In this document: one piece after another, positions 10,301-21,169 of the stretch
Numbering within the stretch: position 1 is the first letter of the stretch
Layout: every line of letters starts with the position of its first letter
Assembly: GCF_030272615.1 (NCBI RefSeq)
Contig: NC_081414.1
Span: forward strand, 52,262,636 to 52,322,635
Source of the DNA: Cryptomeria japonica
Lineage: Eukaryota > Streptophyta > Pinopsida > Cupressales > Cupressaceae
DNA: 60,000 bases
Direction of reading: 5' to 3'
The notes under the pieces: model-generated
The model's input: the letters and a program-made list of their open reading frames with translations, nothing else
Told to the model about the DNA's origin: nothing
Database searches by the model: none
Position numbers and translations under genes: made by a program

Positions 10301-10527
10301 TAGAGCCCCGGTGAGATCTATCTGTTTATGTTGATGTTGTCATAGGTGTGTAATAGGTATAATTATAAGCATCAAAGGTATACCCACCTAGGTTTTGCAG
10401 AGCCTAAAGAGTAGAAGGATTCATATCCTTGTCATGTTATCCAAGCCCTGAGGTTCTTCATAGATTGAATTGGCTACTTCATAGATCAATTGCAGGTGTC
10501 CTTGGGTATCACTTTTGGTGAACAACA
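7382..10527 (+). repeat. 5' LTR of element B
   Basis: It starts TGTTGGGACTATTAAATTT and ends GGTGAACAACA, immediately before the PBS. The 3' copy is colinear with it in blocks (13042-13645, 14890-15878, 20804-22310). The LTR contains a TATA box at 9386-9395. Relative to the 3' copy it lacks about 1.25 kb around 7985-8030. Short open frames inside it (for example 8228-8785 minus) recur only as damaged pieces in the other LTR and have no protein features. Confidence 0.9.
9386..9395 (+). promoter_or_regulatory. TATA box, 5' LTR of B
   Basis: CTATATAAAA follows a region rich in ACGTGGC-like and GTGGCGGTGA motifs, and is kept unchanged in the 3' LTR at 21170-21179. It is the best candidate for the element's core promoter. 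Transcription would start around 9420. Confidence 0.55.
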
Positions 10528-10531
10528 AAAA

Positions 10532-10549
10532 TGGCGACTTTGTTGGGGA
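10532..10549 (+). other. Primer-binding site of element B
   Basis: TGGCGACTTTGTTGGGGA lies four bases after the LTR end. TGGCGAC-type sites of this kind are typical of Tat/Ogre-like Gypsy elements, so B probably descends from or is mobilised by that lineage. Partial copies of the motif (TGGCGACT) occur again at 10775-10782 and 10928-10935. Confidence 0.7.
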
Positions 10550-10874
10550 GGTGTTGTAATAACTCATGTTGAATCGAATCCCAGAGTTGTGCCATATCCA
10601 TTTGAAGAAAGAGTCATAAAAGTGTTGTAAATCTGAAAGCATTTTCAGATCTACAGTTACGTGCCTGGTAGTGTTGTGTGCCAAGTGTTGAAAACTTGTT
10701 GTCCTTTTATTTTTATGTGAGTTCAGATCTGTTCATGTTCTACAAATAATTTTATAAATTCTCACAACAGTGAGTGGCGACTCTGAAAGATCTTTGCACC
10801 AGTGTTCATTGTGGTAAAAGTTTTAAAATATCTGGTGAACTTGCATCAAAGATTTAGCAGTTGCTTGGGGTTTT

Positions 10875-11129
10875 ATGATTGTAGATCCCAAAGAATTTAT
10901 TGAATATATTTTCCTCCATGAAGGAGGTGGCGACTTTGTACGAAGATCAATGTATAATGTTAGAAGATCTCAGAGAGATCTTACCGAATATCAGAGCAGC
11001 AACATCAGCAGCAAATTTACTCCAAGTATTCCTCAAAGTATTAATGAGACAATTCATGTTCCTTATGAGGTGAAAAAGTCACCGTTAAAAGGAAAAGAAA
11101 TTTATAGTATGCATACTTCATGTTTTTGA
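10875..11129 (+). CDS. Short ORF in B leader, unknown
   Basis: This 84-codon frame (MIVDPKEFIEYIFLHEGGG start) lies 340 bases after the PBS and just before the large ORF, in a different frame. It contains a basic stretch (VRRSMYNVRRSQRD) and a KKSPLKGKE segment. I recognise no family. It may be the damaged first part of the protein encoded from 11216, since only stop-filled sequence separates them, or it may be non-coding. Start choice is simply the first ATG. Confidence 0.3.
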   Translation: MIVDPKEFIEYIFLHEGGGDFVRRSMYNVRRSQRDLTEYQSSNISSKFTPSIPQSINETIHVPYEVKKSPLKGKEIYSMHTSCF

Positions 11130-11215
11130 AATAAATTTCAGTTAAATGATCAAAGAAGTATGTAGTTCTGAAGTTAATGATAGCAAGGTTTTAAAAGAAT
11201 TTATAAAACAATAAG

Positions 11216-12703
11216 ATGCATGATAATGGTTTAGTGAATGCTATAAAACTGATGGATCCAGATGTAGTTCCTAGATCCAAGAATCCTTTGTCAAATCTGA
11301 AAGAGATCAATAGAGAAATTATAATATGTCTTCAAATGATCCAAGAGAGATTTGTCTGGTTGTTAAAAGGGAAAGTAGGGACAAGAAAAAAAGAAGAATC
11401 ATCATATGTTTTCTATGGAAGATTTTTAGCTGCATCAAATGAGCTTTCAGCTAATGCTAGACCCCATGAGTCTGTTTTGATTGAGTTATTCTTAGAGCTT
11501 TATGAACCTGACTCAGTTAATTGGTCTACTGCCTTCAGAGAAGAATGTGTTGAATGTATTAAAGAATGGATAGATATGATTGAAAGAATTCAATTTGAAA
11601 ATATACACAAGATTAAAAATAATGAAGGAGATGAGCCCCTGAGTGGATGTACCTCCTATGATGTTGAATGTGATTATTCTCAATATGACAGTTTAGATGT
11701 GTATTCAGAGCGAGAAGAAATTTGTGAGAACAATGATTGTTCAACTAATCATGAGCCCATTGAGTTTTCAGATGCTAATGATGTAGATCACCTTGTTGTT
11801 GATTTCAATCCACAAAATGTTGGCAAACAAAGTTTTGAAACTATGTTGCAACATCTAGCAACACATTATGAGCAGTGTGATAAAGGATATGATGCAGATG
11901 CAAGTTGTTGTGATGATAAAATAAATATGCATAGAGACATGAGCACTGCAGATCCAATACCCTTATCAAATTGGGACAATGTTTACACCTCAGAGGATGA
12001 AGCCAAGGAAAATGAAAATGAAGAAGGAGGTTCACTATGTAGTGAGCAAATTTCAAAACTCTTAGCTGCTGATTTTCAGAGATGTGGATTCAAAAATGTG
12101 CCCAATCTTTCATACCCATTCAGTATATGTTTTGATACTGATGATGTTTTTGAGGGTGTAAAAAATGATACATATGATGTTGATTCTCTTCCTATGTTTG
12201 ATAGACAAAATGATAATGCATATATGGTTGATAGGTATGGTGATGTAGATTCATATGTTGATATGAACTCTAGCTTTGGTATGCATTATGTGGATCTACC
12301 TATTCAAAGACATGACAGATCTGAGGTGTTTTTCTCAGATTTGCAAGGAGGAAATGAACCATTGGCAAGTAAAAATCATGTATTTTCATATATGCAAAGT
12401 GCTGATAGAAATTGTGATCAGCAAGTTGAAGTGCAGTCATGTTATGAGGAAGTTTTCCTCTCTAGTTTGCAGGATATTATTGTGAAAGAGTGTTTATTAT
12501 TTCAGCAAACTAGCAATAAGGATCTTTCTGATATTCCCAACTTTCAGAGGGAGTCGGATTACTTCTCATTTCAGCAGAGAAGTGATGGTAAAAATATGGC
12601 ACTCTTTGCTCACCTAGTGACCAACCCTCTCAGCATGTGTTTGATTTTCAGAGATATCATGATTATAAACATATTGATGATTATCTTTTATGTGATCAGC
12701 TGA
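11216..12703 (+). CDS. Unknown acidic 495-aa protein of element B
   Basis: This is the only long frame in B. The first 135 residues are mixed and probably helical (SNLKEINREIIICLQMIQER; LIELFLELYEPDSVNWSTAF). From about residue 140 to 480 the protein is rich in Asp, Glu, Ser, Asn, Cys and Tyr, with many DD/DV pairs (YDSLDVYSEREE, TSEDEAKENENEEGG). No CCHC knuckle, protease DSG, RT YxDD or integrase motif is visible. Near 12600 the frame seems shifted: a second frame continues in the same compositional style (FDFQRYHDYKHIDDYLLCDQ from about 12640) to a TGA near 12807, so the ancestral protein was about 65 residues longer with a different C-terminus. By position it could be a diverged Gag. Function unknown. 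Confidence 0.55.
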   Translation: MHDNGLVNAIKLMDPDVVPRSKNPLSNLKEINREIIICLQMIQERFVWLLKGKVGTRKKEESSYVFYGRFLAASNELSANARPHESVLIELFLELYEPDSVNWSTAFREECVECIKEWIDMIERIQFENIHKIKNNEGDEPLSGCTSYDVECDYSQYDSLDVYSEREEICENNDCSTNHEPIEFSDANDVDHLVVDFNPQNVGKQSFETMLQHLATHYEQCDKGYDADASCCDDKINMHRDMSTADPIPLSNWDNVYTSEDEAKENENEEGGSLCSEQISKLLAADFQRCGFKNVPNLSYPFSICFDTDDVFEGVKNDTYDVDSLPMFDRQNDNAYMVDRYGDVDSYVDMNSSFGMHYVDLPIQRHDRSEVFFSDLQGGNEPLASKNHVFSYMQSADRNCDQQVEVQSCYEEVFLSSLQDIIVKECLLFQQTSNKDLSDIPNFQRESDYFSFQQRSDGKNMALFAHLVTNPLSMCLIFRDIMIINILMIIFYVIS

Positions 12704-12807
12704 TTAGGAGTGAAAGTGTTTCTGAACAGGCAGATGTGAATGAAACTTCCAGTTTACCTCCAGTTTGTGGAAATGAAAGTCATGTGTTTGACAGAGGTAA
12801 GAATTGA

Positions 12808-13041
12808 TTTCAGTTTTGATAGCCTTAAGCCATTTATAATTTATAAATTTTGTACACTTGCTTTGCTTTCAGTTGTGTGGTTTTCAATAAAATGCCCTGT
12901 TGTCCGGGTAGAATAAGGATGTCTTGTTTTTGAAATGAGATGAGAAGAGAAGAATGATTTGTCTTTTGGATGGTCTGCTTCACCAAAGATATCTGGATTC
13001 TTGTGTTGATCTTGCAATCAACCATCCCCAGTCAGAGCCAC
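12808..13041 (+). other. 3' untranslated part of element B interior
   Basis: Between the end of the acidic reading frame and the 3' LTR no coding sequence is seen. A purine-rich tract at the LTR boundary is not clear; the last bases read CAGTCAGAGCCAC. The PPT has therefore decayed or is atypical. Confidence 0.45.
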
Positions 13042-13645
13042 TATTGGGACTATTTAAATTTGAGTCTAGTTTCGAGGCCCAATTCAAATTTTTGCTTTAC
13101 ATTTCCAAATGAGTCAGTTTGAATGGCCTAGTTAGAGAGGGGGTAAAATGGAACCAGTTGATTTTCAGGGGGTAAGGCTTTGGAAACTTGTTTTACACCT
13201 TTCATTTGGCCTATTCAGTGATGTGCAACTTTCAGAATTTAGTTTGGATAAGTTTATGAGGTAACCATTTTGAGGGGTGAACTGAAAGTGCATTTTAGGC
13301 ACAAATGCAGATTTTATTGAGTAGCCTACTTTGAGCGATTACATCTTTTGCCCTGTTGATCGTCATGGAGAATTTCAAAATGGATTCAATTTTATACATA
13401 AATGTGAGTTATCTTGCAAATTTTCAAGTCCTAATGAATCCATCTGCTCAATTTTTGAAGATCAATCCGTTTGCAGTTTGTGTGTTTTGGCAAGTCCCTA
13501 TTTCGACAGCTAGTCAGAGCCCTATTTTGTACAAGTGTAAAAGTTTCCTCAGTGAGTTTCATGCCAAAATGTTTCTTCTAGGTTAATGCTGGTATAAATG
13601 ACAAGTTATGTTTCAAATTTCAAACCTCTGCCAATTCGTTTGATC

Positions 13646-14895
13646 GGTTTTCAGAAGGGTTCATTTAGCTATCATTTTCGGTTATCCGTACTTTAAATGC
13701 TATATCAGATAAAGTAGCTATTTTTATGAGTGCGCCATTTGCATCCAGTCAGGCTTCTGGTCAAACTGAGAATTCAAAGATTTAGTATGTACTTCAAGGT
13801 ACCCGTGTTTCAAATTTGAGGGTCTACGAAGGTCGTTTGATATTTTTGAGAAAGGCATCATGTGTTGCCAGAACATTGACTTCATCAGGTCCACAGTGTC
13901 GACAAAGCTAGTTGGGCATTTTTGAAAATTAATATCTCTTTGCTCGGGACTCGTCTTGAGAAACCGCTTGGCAGTGTTCATGCTTGTATATCAGAGTACA
14001 TGCCTGTCAAATGGCGAGCTCCAGAAAGGTGTTTTGACCGACTTGAAAAATACGTCTTCGCGAGTTGTATGAAAACGAATTTTTTTTAGTCGGACCCACT
14101 TTGGGGCTCGACCTGGCTCGACTGCAATTCGCCAATGGGATGGTGAGAGATGATTTTAGTGTACTTGTTGTTTATGGATTGATGAGTGTGTGTCTTGCAT
14201 TCTAGTTTCAAACCTCAAATAATTAAGATGGAATGTCGAATTGACCAATATATTATTAAGTAAGAATGCTAAAGCTCTAAAGAAGTCTTATGACTATTAA
14301 AAGGTGGATATCATGGGCCTAGCATAGAGCGATGACTAATTAAAATAAAGATCTTTCTTTCAGTCAAATATTTGTTGTTGCCAAGCAAGTAAGATACCAT
14401 TCTATTGGTCAAAAGGATTGAGCATTATTTTGTTTGACAATTATTTGTGATGACAAGTTCTGGAAAAGAGCAGCATGAGGTTTCCAAAGAAATGTAGATT
14501 TGGCAAGTGTTGTTTCAAATGTCGTGAGCTGCTAACATCCTCCAAACACAATCTGCTAGAAATCCTCTCCTCCATGCTATGGCTGATCATGTTTTGGTAA
14601 AGGGGCTGCAAGAACAACAAAGTAAACCTTCCAAATCATCCTCCCAGCAGTCCATGCGAGGATTGGAGAAAGAGCTGCAGAAGAATTCTAAGGTGGGCGT
14701 AATGGCTGGTGAAAGGCTATAAAAACCTTCAGAAAGTGCTCCAAACTGCTAGCATCCTCTTTTCTCCTCCTTCACATGCCTCCCATCTCCCTCCAGGTTG
14801 GACGTGGTGTTTGGTAAAGGGACTGCAGAAGACTTCAGGCTGCACGTGGAGTTTGGAGGGTTGTTTTGGAAGTTTTTAGAAACCATGCAAAATAA
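13646..14895. other. Segment present in only one LTR of B
   Basis: The 5' LTR passes from GTTTGATC to GTCGTGAGCTGCTAA in about 25 bases, then to AATCCTCCC. The 3' LTR has about 870 extra bases before that 15-mer and about 350 after it. No coding sequence, terminal repeats or target duplication mark it as an insertion, so a deletion in the 5' LTR is more likely. Confidence 0.6.
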
Positions 14896-15878
14896 AAAAT
14901 CCTCCCTTTTGTGTGGCATGCTAAAGTTGAACTTGGAATAGACCACGATAATATTTTGAACCAATGCAACCAGCAGCTTGTGCCTTTTCCTTGATCAACA
15001 TTGCGGGTTTTCAAGCTTTTGAAACTTTCATGCAAAAGCAAAAAATAGTTTAATATATCCCTCTGCATGGTTTATGTGGAACAACAGAAACTTTAAAGAA
15101 AATGCAATGGAGATAATGGAAATTGGCATCCTGTGTAAGGGTTTTCAAACTCCACGCTATGAGTCCATCTTCCCTTTGCGTGGGTTTTTACGTGACCTGG
15201 AGATAGCATAAAAAAACCCCAAGTTTGCTCAGCCATGGTGTTTGGAAGGGGCATAAAAGCTTTCGAATGCAGCCTCTGTGTGGATGGAGTTTGGAGAGGA
15301 AGGTGTTTTAGAAGCTCCAAAGCAAATATAAAACTAGTAGCTCCCTGTCATGGTGATGTTTTCATCAGTTTTAAACTTTTTATTGCCAACCATTGGCAAG
15401 TCGCCATGAAAATCTTCAAACATATACAATCCTAGTTTTGGAGCTTTAGTCCCACATTGGTGGTGGGAGAGAAACTTTTGATTTTTATAAGCAAAAGCCC
15501 ACACAAGTATAATGTCAAAGCAATCAAGGCTTTTGACGAATGGTGCCCGTTGGGCGCCCAAGCGGATCCCACGCGCATGGGTGTGAATCCCAAGGCGATC
15601 AGAGGTGGCTAACATGTGGCGACAGGTGGACCCCATGAAGGCATGGATCCCGAGGCAAGCGGGAAAATTTTGCATAGAAGGGCTGACTTAATTAGTGAGC
15701 AGGTTGCAGAGGATCTAACGAAGCACATTGATTCGCAGGCCGAAGGTGCTCACTAGTTAAGGTCCGCGAAACAGCGAAAAGAGGTTAAAGATCATGTAGG
15801 TTCCAGATGATCGAACGATGCACGTGACTTCGTGAAGGCGAGATGCTTGAATGTTAGAGGCTGCAAAATGGTGAAAAG

Positions 15879-17455
15879 TGGTGCAGAAGCACCCTTCCAA
15901 GATCTTCCTCCTTCTTTGTTTTGTTGGTGTTATGCTTCTTTAGAAACCATTGTATATGAATAAGAGCCATGAGCTCATTTGTTCTAGACTAGGTCGTAGT
16001 TTTAGGTCCTTAGTGTTTTGTTGTGATTTCTTGTGCAAGAGAGGTTGAGTGTGCCTTGGATGTGTGTTAGGCCTTATTGGCATGTTACTATCCTTAGGAT
16101 AGCCCAAAATAGGCTTAGGAGTCATGAAAAGCAACAATGGCAAAGTTGCTTAAAAGATGCAAAAAGTTTCATGACAACTTTTAAAAGTTGTCAAGTAACT
16201 TTTCCACCCAAATAATCAAAGACCCTTGTTGAGCATGGAGAGCCCTAATTTTGGCACATTGACTAAGGTATGAGTAGTATAAGTATTTCCAAACCCTAAG
16301 TTAATGGGTTGGATGTCAGACATTGTACGGCCCAAGCAAAGTGATCTGACTGTGACTGTTTGGTGATTACTAGTTAGTTTGAATGAAGGAACCAAGCAAG
16401 TTAATGGATTGATTTACATGCAAAACTATGTGGATTATCTTCAATGGTGTAAATACTTTCATTTCAAGCATTTAGACTAGGTTTTGTTTCGTAGGTGTGG
16501 TGTGCTTGTAAATATTTCATAAGTTGTCTTCTTACTATCCAGTTTTGGACAGGATTGTGTAAATGGCTGCATAACTCCATTCCCCATTGTGGAACCACCA
16601 TGAAACCATGGGGAATGAGATTGAAGACCTTGTACCATATTGAAAAGAAATAAGTGCCCTTGAAAATGCAGGGAGGCCATGAAGAGACCCAATCCTAGGC
16701 GAGACTGAACAGTGCCCGACTAGGAGGGTTAAGTTGCAGAGGTCTTGGAGAGCAAGGTTGGTCAGAGAAGAGAGCACCCTTTGGAGGAGTTGGAGAGGGG
16801 TGAGTGAAGCACCATTGGTGTGAAGGAGAAGCTTCCACCAATCCAGACAAGGTGGAAAAATTAACAAACCCACACTGTGACCCTGGCAGTCCTAAAAACC
16901 CTTAAAAACCATAAAATCTACCTAGGGCACTGTACGAGCACTTGGAGGCTTAAAACCTAGAAAATACTTGAGCCCTTGCCAAATGAATGGTAGTCCATTT
17001 TGGGAGTTGGGGTTGTTTGTGCATCATTTGTGAGAGGGAGCCCTAAAGGACCGGGTAGGAGGCCTAATTGGTCAAAATCCTTGTAGCCCTATTTTGTAAG
17101 CAAAAACACAAAATAGTGAAATCGGTAAGGGGTTTGGAATCTTGAAACCTCTTGGGGGCACATGTATGGGTGGAAAAACCATGAAATAGACCTGACCTAA
17201 CCTTTCTAAGACCTAGGAAGGTGTGGAACAAGCCAAGCCCTTATTAACCATAGTAAGGGGTTTTGAGTCTCAAGAGTAGGTGAGACCTTAGGAGCAACAT
17301 TGCAACTCATTGGTGGGTGGATTGGGCAAGGTCAGGGGATTCCTCAAGCAAGGGAAGTCCTAGAGACCCTAGGGTGTGAAGAGAACACCAGGTGATCCAA
17401 GGGAAGGATCCAAGAGTATAGATTAGGCTAGTCTATCCCAAACCCCATCCCATCA
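15879..17455 (+). repeat. 5' LTR of element C
   Basis: It runs 1577 bp from TGGTGCAG to CCCATCCCATCA. Its last 148 bases recur at 20651-20798. Open frames on the minus strand within it (for example near 16535-16873) have no protein features. Confidence 0.88.
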
Positions 17456-17458
17456 TAT

Positions 17459-17470
17459 TGGTATCAGAGC
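17459..17470 (+). other. Primer-binding site of element C
   Basis: TGGTATCAGAGC, three bases after the LTR, is complementary to the 3' end of initiator tRNA-Met. This is the usual primer for Copia elements and many chromoviruses. Confidence 0.9.
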
Positions 17471-17535
17471 ACAATTAAAGATTTGTTGGACTGTGTATGT
17501 CTCTATATACTGGTGAATCAGTAGGAGAGAGCAGG

Positions 17536-18699
17536 ATGGTCACTAATGCAGAGCTAGCTAAGGAGGTAGAAGAGTAGAAGGAGAAGAATAGACTCCTTGA
17601 GGAAGCTATGAGTGAGATAAGGGATAAACTGCAGGAAGTGGTGGATCAGAGGACACAAGGACCTTGGGGTGAAGACACAGAAGACAAAGGCAAGAAAACC
17701 AATTACATAGATGACATTATACCTGAACCAGATCCCTTGTTTAATGAAGAACCTCTTGTGAAGGCTATTAAGGATTTGAACACCAAAGCTTTTGAAGGAT
17801 TGCCACATTTCAGTGGAAGGATGGACATTGATACTATTATGGAATGGATTGAGGGCATGGAAAACCACTTTGAGTGTGAAGGAGTGATAGAGGCTCAAAA
17901 GGTTAAGGTTGCCAAATCAAGATTAAGGGGAGCAACTTTGACATGGTGGAAGTACCTCCAAGAAGAAAGAGTTAGCATGGGGAAGCTACCTATTGCCAAT
18001 TGGAAGGCCATGGTGAGTAAGATCAAAGAGAACTACTTACCAGAGGATTATGAAGTTTAATTTCATAAGAAGAGACAGGGTTGAAGCAAAAAGACCTTGA
18101 TGTGACCTCCTACACTGAAGAATTTCAAAAACTTTGTCTTAGATCCAAAGTCCAAGAAGATGAATCTATTAAGGTGGCTAGGTATCTAAGCGGCCTAAAG
18201 TGGAACATTCAGGAGGAGATAAGCCTATGGATTCCTACTACTATTCAAAAATGTCATCAGCTTGCTGTCAAGGTGGAAGAGAGGAACAAAAGGAAAGGAG
18301 ACACCAATAATATGGGTAGAGGCAGAGGTAGAGAACAAATGAATCACCGAGGTGGTTACCAAAGCAAGACAAATGAGCAGAGGAACCAAGTTGACTGAAC
18401 ATGGCAGTGAAACCAATCTTAGAGGGGGCCATTCTAGAGGAAGAGGTGCACAAGGTGGTCCAAGTAGGGGTAGAGGTACTGATAGAGGTAACTCCTACTT
18501 TGCAACTATGAAGTGTTACAATTGTGGACAATTGGGACACCCAACATATAGATGCCCTGACAAGTCTACATCATCTAACAGTGGAAAGAGGGTTGCTTAT
18601 GCACATGAAGACTCTTCAAGTAGCAAGACACCTGAAGTGGACCATATTGAATCAGAGACTAGAGAAAATATGATGTTCAATAGGGTCTTGATAAGATAG
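17536..18699 (+). pseudogene. gag: gag of element C
   Basis: The most likely start is the ATG at 17536, which is followed by an in-frame TAG at 17575 (codon 14) before the frame reopens. A capsid-like region contains FEGLPHFSGRMD, MEWIEGMENHFE and LRGATLTWWKYL, the usual core of the retrotransposon Gag family. A TAA at 18058 and a frameshift around 18075 move the reading to another frame (TSYTEEFQKLCLRSKV), and a second shift near 18360 leads to a Gly/Arg-rich linker. The nucleic-acid-binding knuckle CYNCGQLGHPTYRC (C-X2-C-X4-H-X4-C) is intact. The frame stops with TAG at 18697 just before the protease. Confidence 0.85.
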
Positions 18700-19256
18700 C
18701 CAGTCAAGAATGAACCTAAGCATAGGAGAGAATTGTTTAGGGTGAGATGCAAGATCCTTGGTAAAGTGTGCAAGGTGATAGTTGATTCAGGCTCAACTGA
18801 TAACATATATCAGAAGAGGCAGTTAGGAAGTTGAAACTTACAAGGATACCCCACACTAACCCATACAAGGTGACATGGTTGAACCATGAGCAAAGTGTGC
18901 TAGTCAATGAATAGACTTGGGTAGAGTTTTCTATTGGAGGATACAAGGATAAGATCCTTTGTGATGTGTTACCTATGGATGCCTATCACCTACTACTAGG
19001 TTGACCCTGGCAATTTGATAGGAAGGTGATCTATGATGGAGAGGAGAACTCCATTTCATTCAAGAAGGACAACAAGACTTTTAAGATTCAGTCTTTGACA
19101 GAGAATGAAGAGGGAACTTCAAGAGCACCTAGTGTCTTACTAGCTACTGGTAAGGAATTCTTAAACTTGCTACATGAGGAGGAGATAGTGACGTGTGCCA
19201 TCTTTGTGAAACCAAAGGAGGAAGAAGACAAGTTGTAGGCATAAGTACCCAAGGAG
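18700..19256 (+). pseudogene. Protease region of element C
   Basis: In the frame of the zinc knuckle the sequence gives KVIVDSGSTDNI, an aspartic protease active site (DSG at 18784-18792). A frameshift follows near 18815, then KLTRIPHTNPYKVTWLN in a new frame with a TAG near 18912 and a TGA near 19003. The flap-side sequence ends in DRKVIYDGEENSI, linking to the RT region. Family knowledge: this protease cleaves Gag-Pol. Here the frame is broken. Confidence 0.75.
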
Positions 19257-20183
19257 GTGAAGCAAATGTTGCAAGAGTATAAGGATATAGTGAGTGATGG
19301 AACACCTGCAACACTCCCACCAAGAAGGTCTATAAGTCATCAAATAGACTTTGTTCCCGGAGCATCCCTACCTAACAAGGCAGCATATAAGCTCACACCT
19401 GATCAAAATAAGGAAGTAACAAGGCAAGTGCAGGAGTTATTGGAACAAGGACTGATTAAGAAGAGCATCAGCCCATGTGCAGTCCTGGTAGTGCTAGCAT
19501 CAAAGAAGGGAGGCAAGTGGAGACTTTGCACTGATTTAAGGGCAATCAATAGGATCACCATAAGGTATAGGTTTCCTATTCCTGGAATAGAGGATTTGAT
19601 GGACTGTCTAGGAGGTGCTATGTATTTTACCAAGTTGGACCTTAAAAGTGGTTATCACCAGATTAGAATCAATGAGGGTGATGAGTGGAAGACTTCTTTC
19701 AAGACCACAAAGGGATTGTATGAATGGCTTGTGATGCCATTTGGGCTTACCAATGCCCCATGCACCTTCATGAGGTTGATGAATGAGGTGTTAAAAGACT
19801 TCATAGGCAGATTTGCGGTGGTGTACCTAGATGACATTCTCATCTATAGCAGAACCAAAGAGGAGCACCTTGAGCATTTGAGGTTAGTCTTAGAGAGGTT
19901 GCATGAGGAGAAGTTATCCATCAACCTAGAGAAGTGTGACTTCTTGAAGCAAGGGTTGGTCTACTTAGAATTTGTGGTGTCTAAGGGAACCTTGAAGATG
20001 GATCCAAGCAAAGTGGAGGCAATCTTGAATTGGCCTGCACCTAGAACAGGGACTGAGGTAAGGATTTTCCATGGATTAGCTCAATTCTATAGGAAATTTG
20101 TGAGGAACTTCAGTGGCATATGTGCACCAGTCCTTGACACCATTAAAGGAGGCCTTAAAACTAAGTTTAAATGGACTGAGTAG
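19257..20183 (+). pseudogene. Reverse transcriptase of element C
   Basis: A 308-codon open stretch covers nearly all RT blocks: LPNKAAYKLTPDQ, LLEQGLIKKSISPCAV, KKGGKWRLCTDLRAINRIT, YFTKLDLKSGYHQIRI, LVMPFGLTNAPCTFMRLMN and the catalytic VVYLDDILIYS (YLDD at 19824-19835). The thumb and connection (GLAQFYRKFVRNFSG) follow. It ends with TAG at 20181, after which the same frame continues into RNase H, so one stop separates RT from RH. The catalytic Asp residues are intact. The stop, the missing integrase and upstream breaks make it inactive as part of an element. Confidence 0.88.
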
Positions 20184-20635
20184 GCTAACAAAGCATTTCA
20201 ATTGTTGAAGCAAGAAGTAGCCACAAAACCTATCCTTCTCCTACCTACGTTTGATAAGCTATTCACTTTGGAGTGTGATGGAAGTGGAATTGCAGTAGGG
20301 GGTGTCTTGAGTCAAGAGGGAAGACCTGTGGCATTTTCCAGTGAGAAGCTTAATGAAGCAAAGAAGAAGTACTCAGCCTATGACCTAGAGTTATATGCAT
20401 TAGTGCAGTCTCTAAAGAAATGGAGGCATTACCTACTTCCAAAGGAATTTGTGGTGTTCACAGACAACCAGGCATTGAGTTACATTAACACTCAAGAGAA
20501 GCTTAGCAATAGACATCTGAAATGGATGGAATATCTCCAATCCTTCACCTTCACCATCAAGCATAAGAAGGGGCAACTTAACAAGGTGCCAGATGCCTTA
20601 AGTAGGAAGTTGTTGTTAGTTCAAGAATTATAGTT
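20184..20635 (+). pseudogene. RNase H of element C
   Basis: In frame with RT after the TAG: FTLECDGSGIAVGGVLSQ, KKYSAYDLELYALV and FVVFTDNQALSYI give the acidic residues of the Gypsy RNase H. The sequence SNRHLKWMEYLQ and HKKGQLNKVPDALSR closes the domain. A stop follows at 20631. Fifteen bases later the 3' LTR remnant begins, so the H2C2 zinc finger, integrase core and chromodomain expected next have been deleted. Confidence 0.85.
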
Positions 20636-20650
20636 GTAGAGCATAGGAAT

Positions 20651-20798
20651 CATTGGTGGGTGGATTGGGAAAGGTCAGGGGATTCCTCAAGCAAGGGAAG
20701 TCCTAGAGACCCTAGGGTGTGAAGAGAACACCAAGTGATCCAAGGGAAGGATCCAAGAGCATAGATTAGGCTAGTCTATCCCAAACCCCATCCCATCA
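20651..20798 (+). repeat. 3' LTR remnant of element C
   Basis: These 148 bases match 17308-17455 of the 5' LTR at equal length and with few substitutions. The remnant ends CCCATCCCATCA directly before AAAAG. An internal deletion joined the end of RNase H to the middle of the LTR. Confidence 0.9.
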
Positions 20799-21169
20799 AA
20801 AAGTCCAGGGCGAAAAATGTAGGAATTAAAGATCGTGCAAGTTCCAAGGAGATCAAGGGCTCGCGTGATTTCATGACCCAAAGTTGCACGCTAGTTACCG
20901 TCTGCGAAATGGTGAAAGCTAGGTGGCGATGATGTGGCAGGTCTAGTTGGTCATCTAGCAGGCGGGCCCCGTCCCAATGGTGGTGACGTGGCGTACAGGC
21001 AGACACACAAGTGGTAGTGACAAAGAAGACACATGGCGGTGATGAGGTGTCATCCGAGGTGGCACCCAGTGGATCCTGCAAACCAATCAGAGATCACCAC
21101 GTGGCAAGGCGTCAAAGCACAATCAAAGCAAAAATCAAAGTTAAATGCAGATTTATTATATAGTTCAGA

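Larger units (their letters stand above)
15879..20798 (+). mobile_element. Element C: chromovirus-like Gypsy, internally deleted
   Basis: The ends are TGGTGCAGAAGC and CCCATCCCATCA, flanked by AAAAG at 15874-15878 and 20799-20803. Order: 5' LTR, initiator-Met PBS, gag with a CCHC knuckle, protease, RT and RNase H, then directly the last 148 bp of the 3' LTR. Integrase, the rest of the 3' region, the PPT and about 1430 bp of the 3' LTR are absent. It lies inside the 3' LTR of B and so inserted after B. RT wording (FTKLDLKSGYHQIRI, LMNEVLKDFIGRFAVVYLDD) is of the chromovirus type. Confidence 0.9.
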
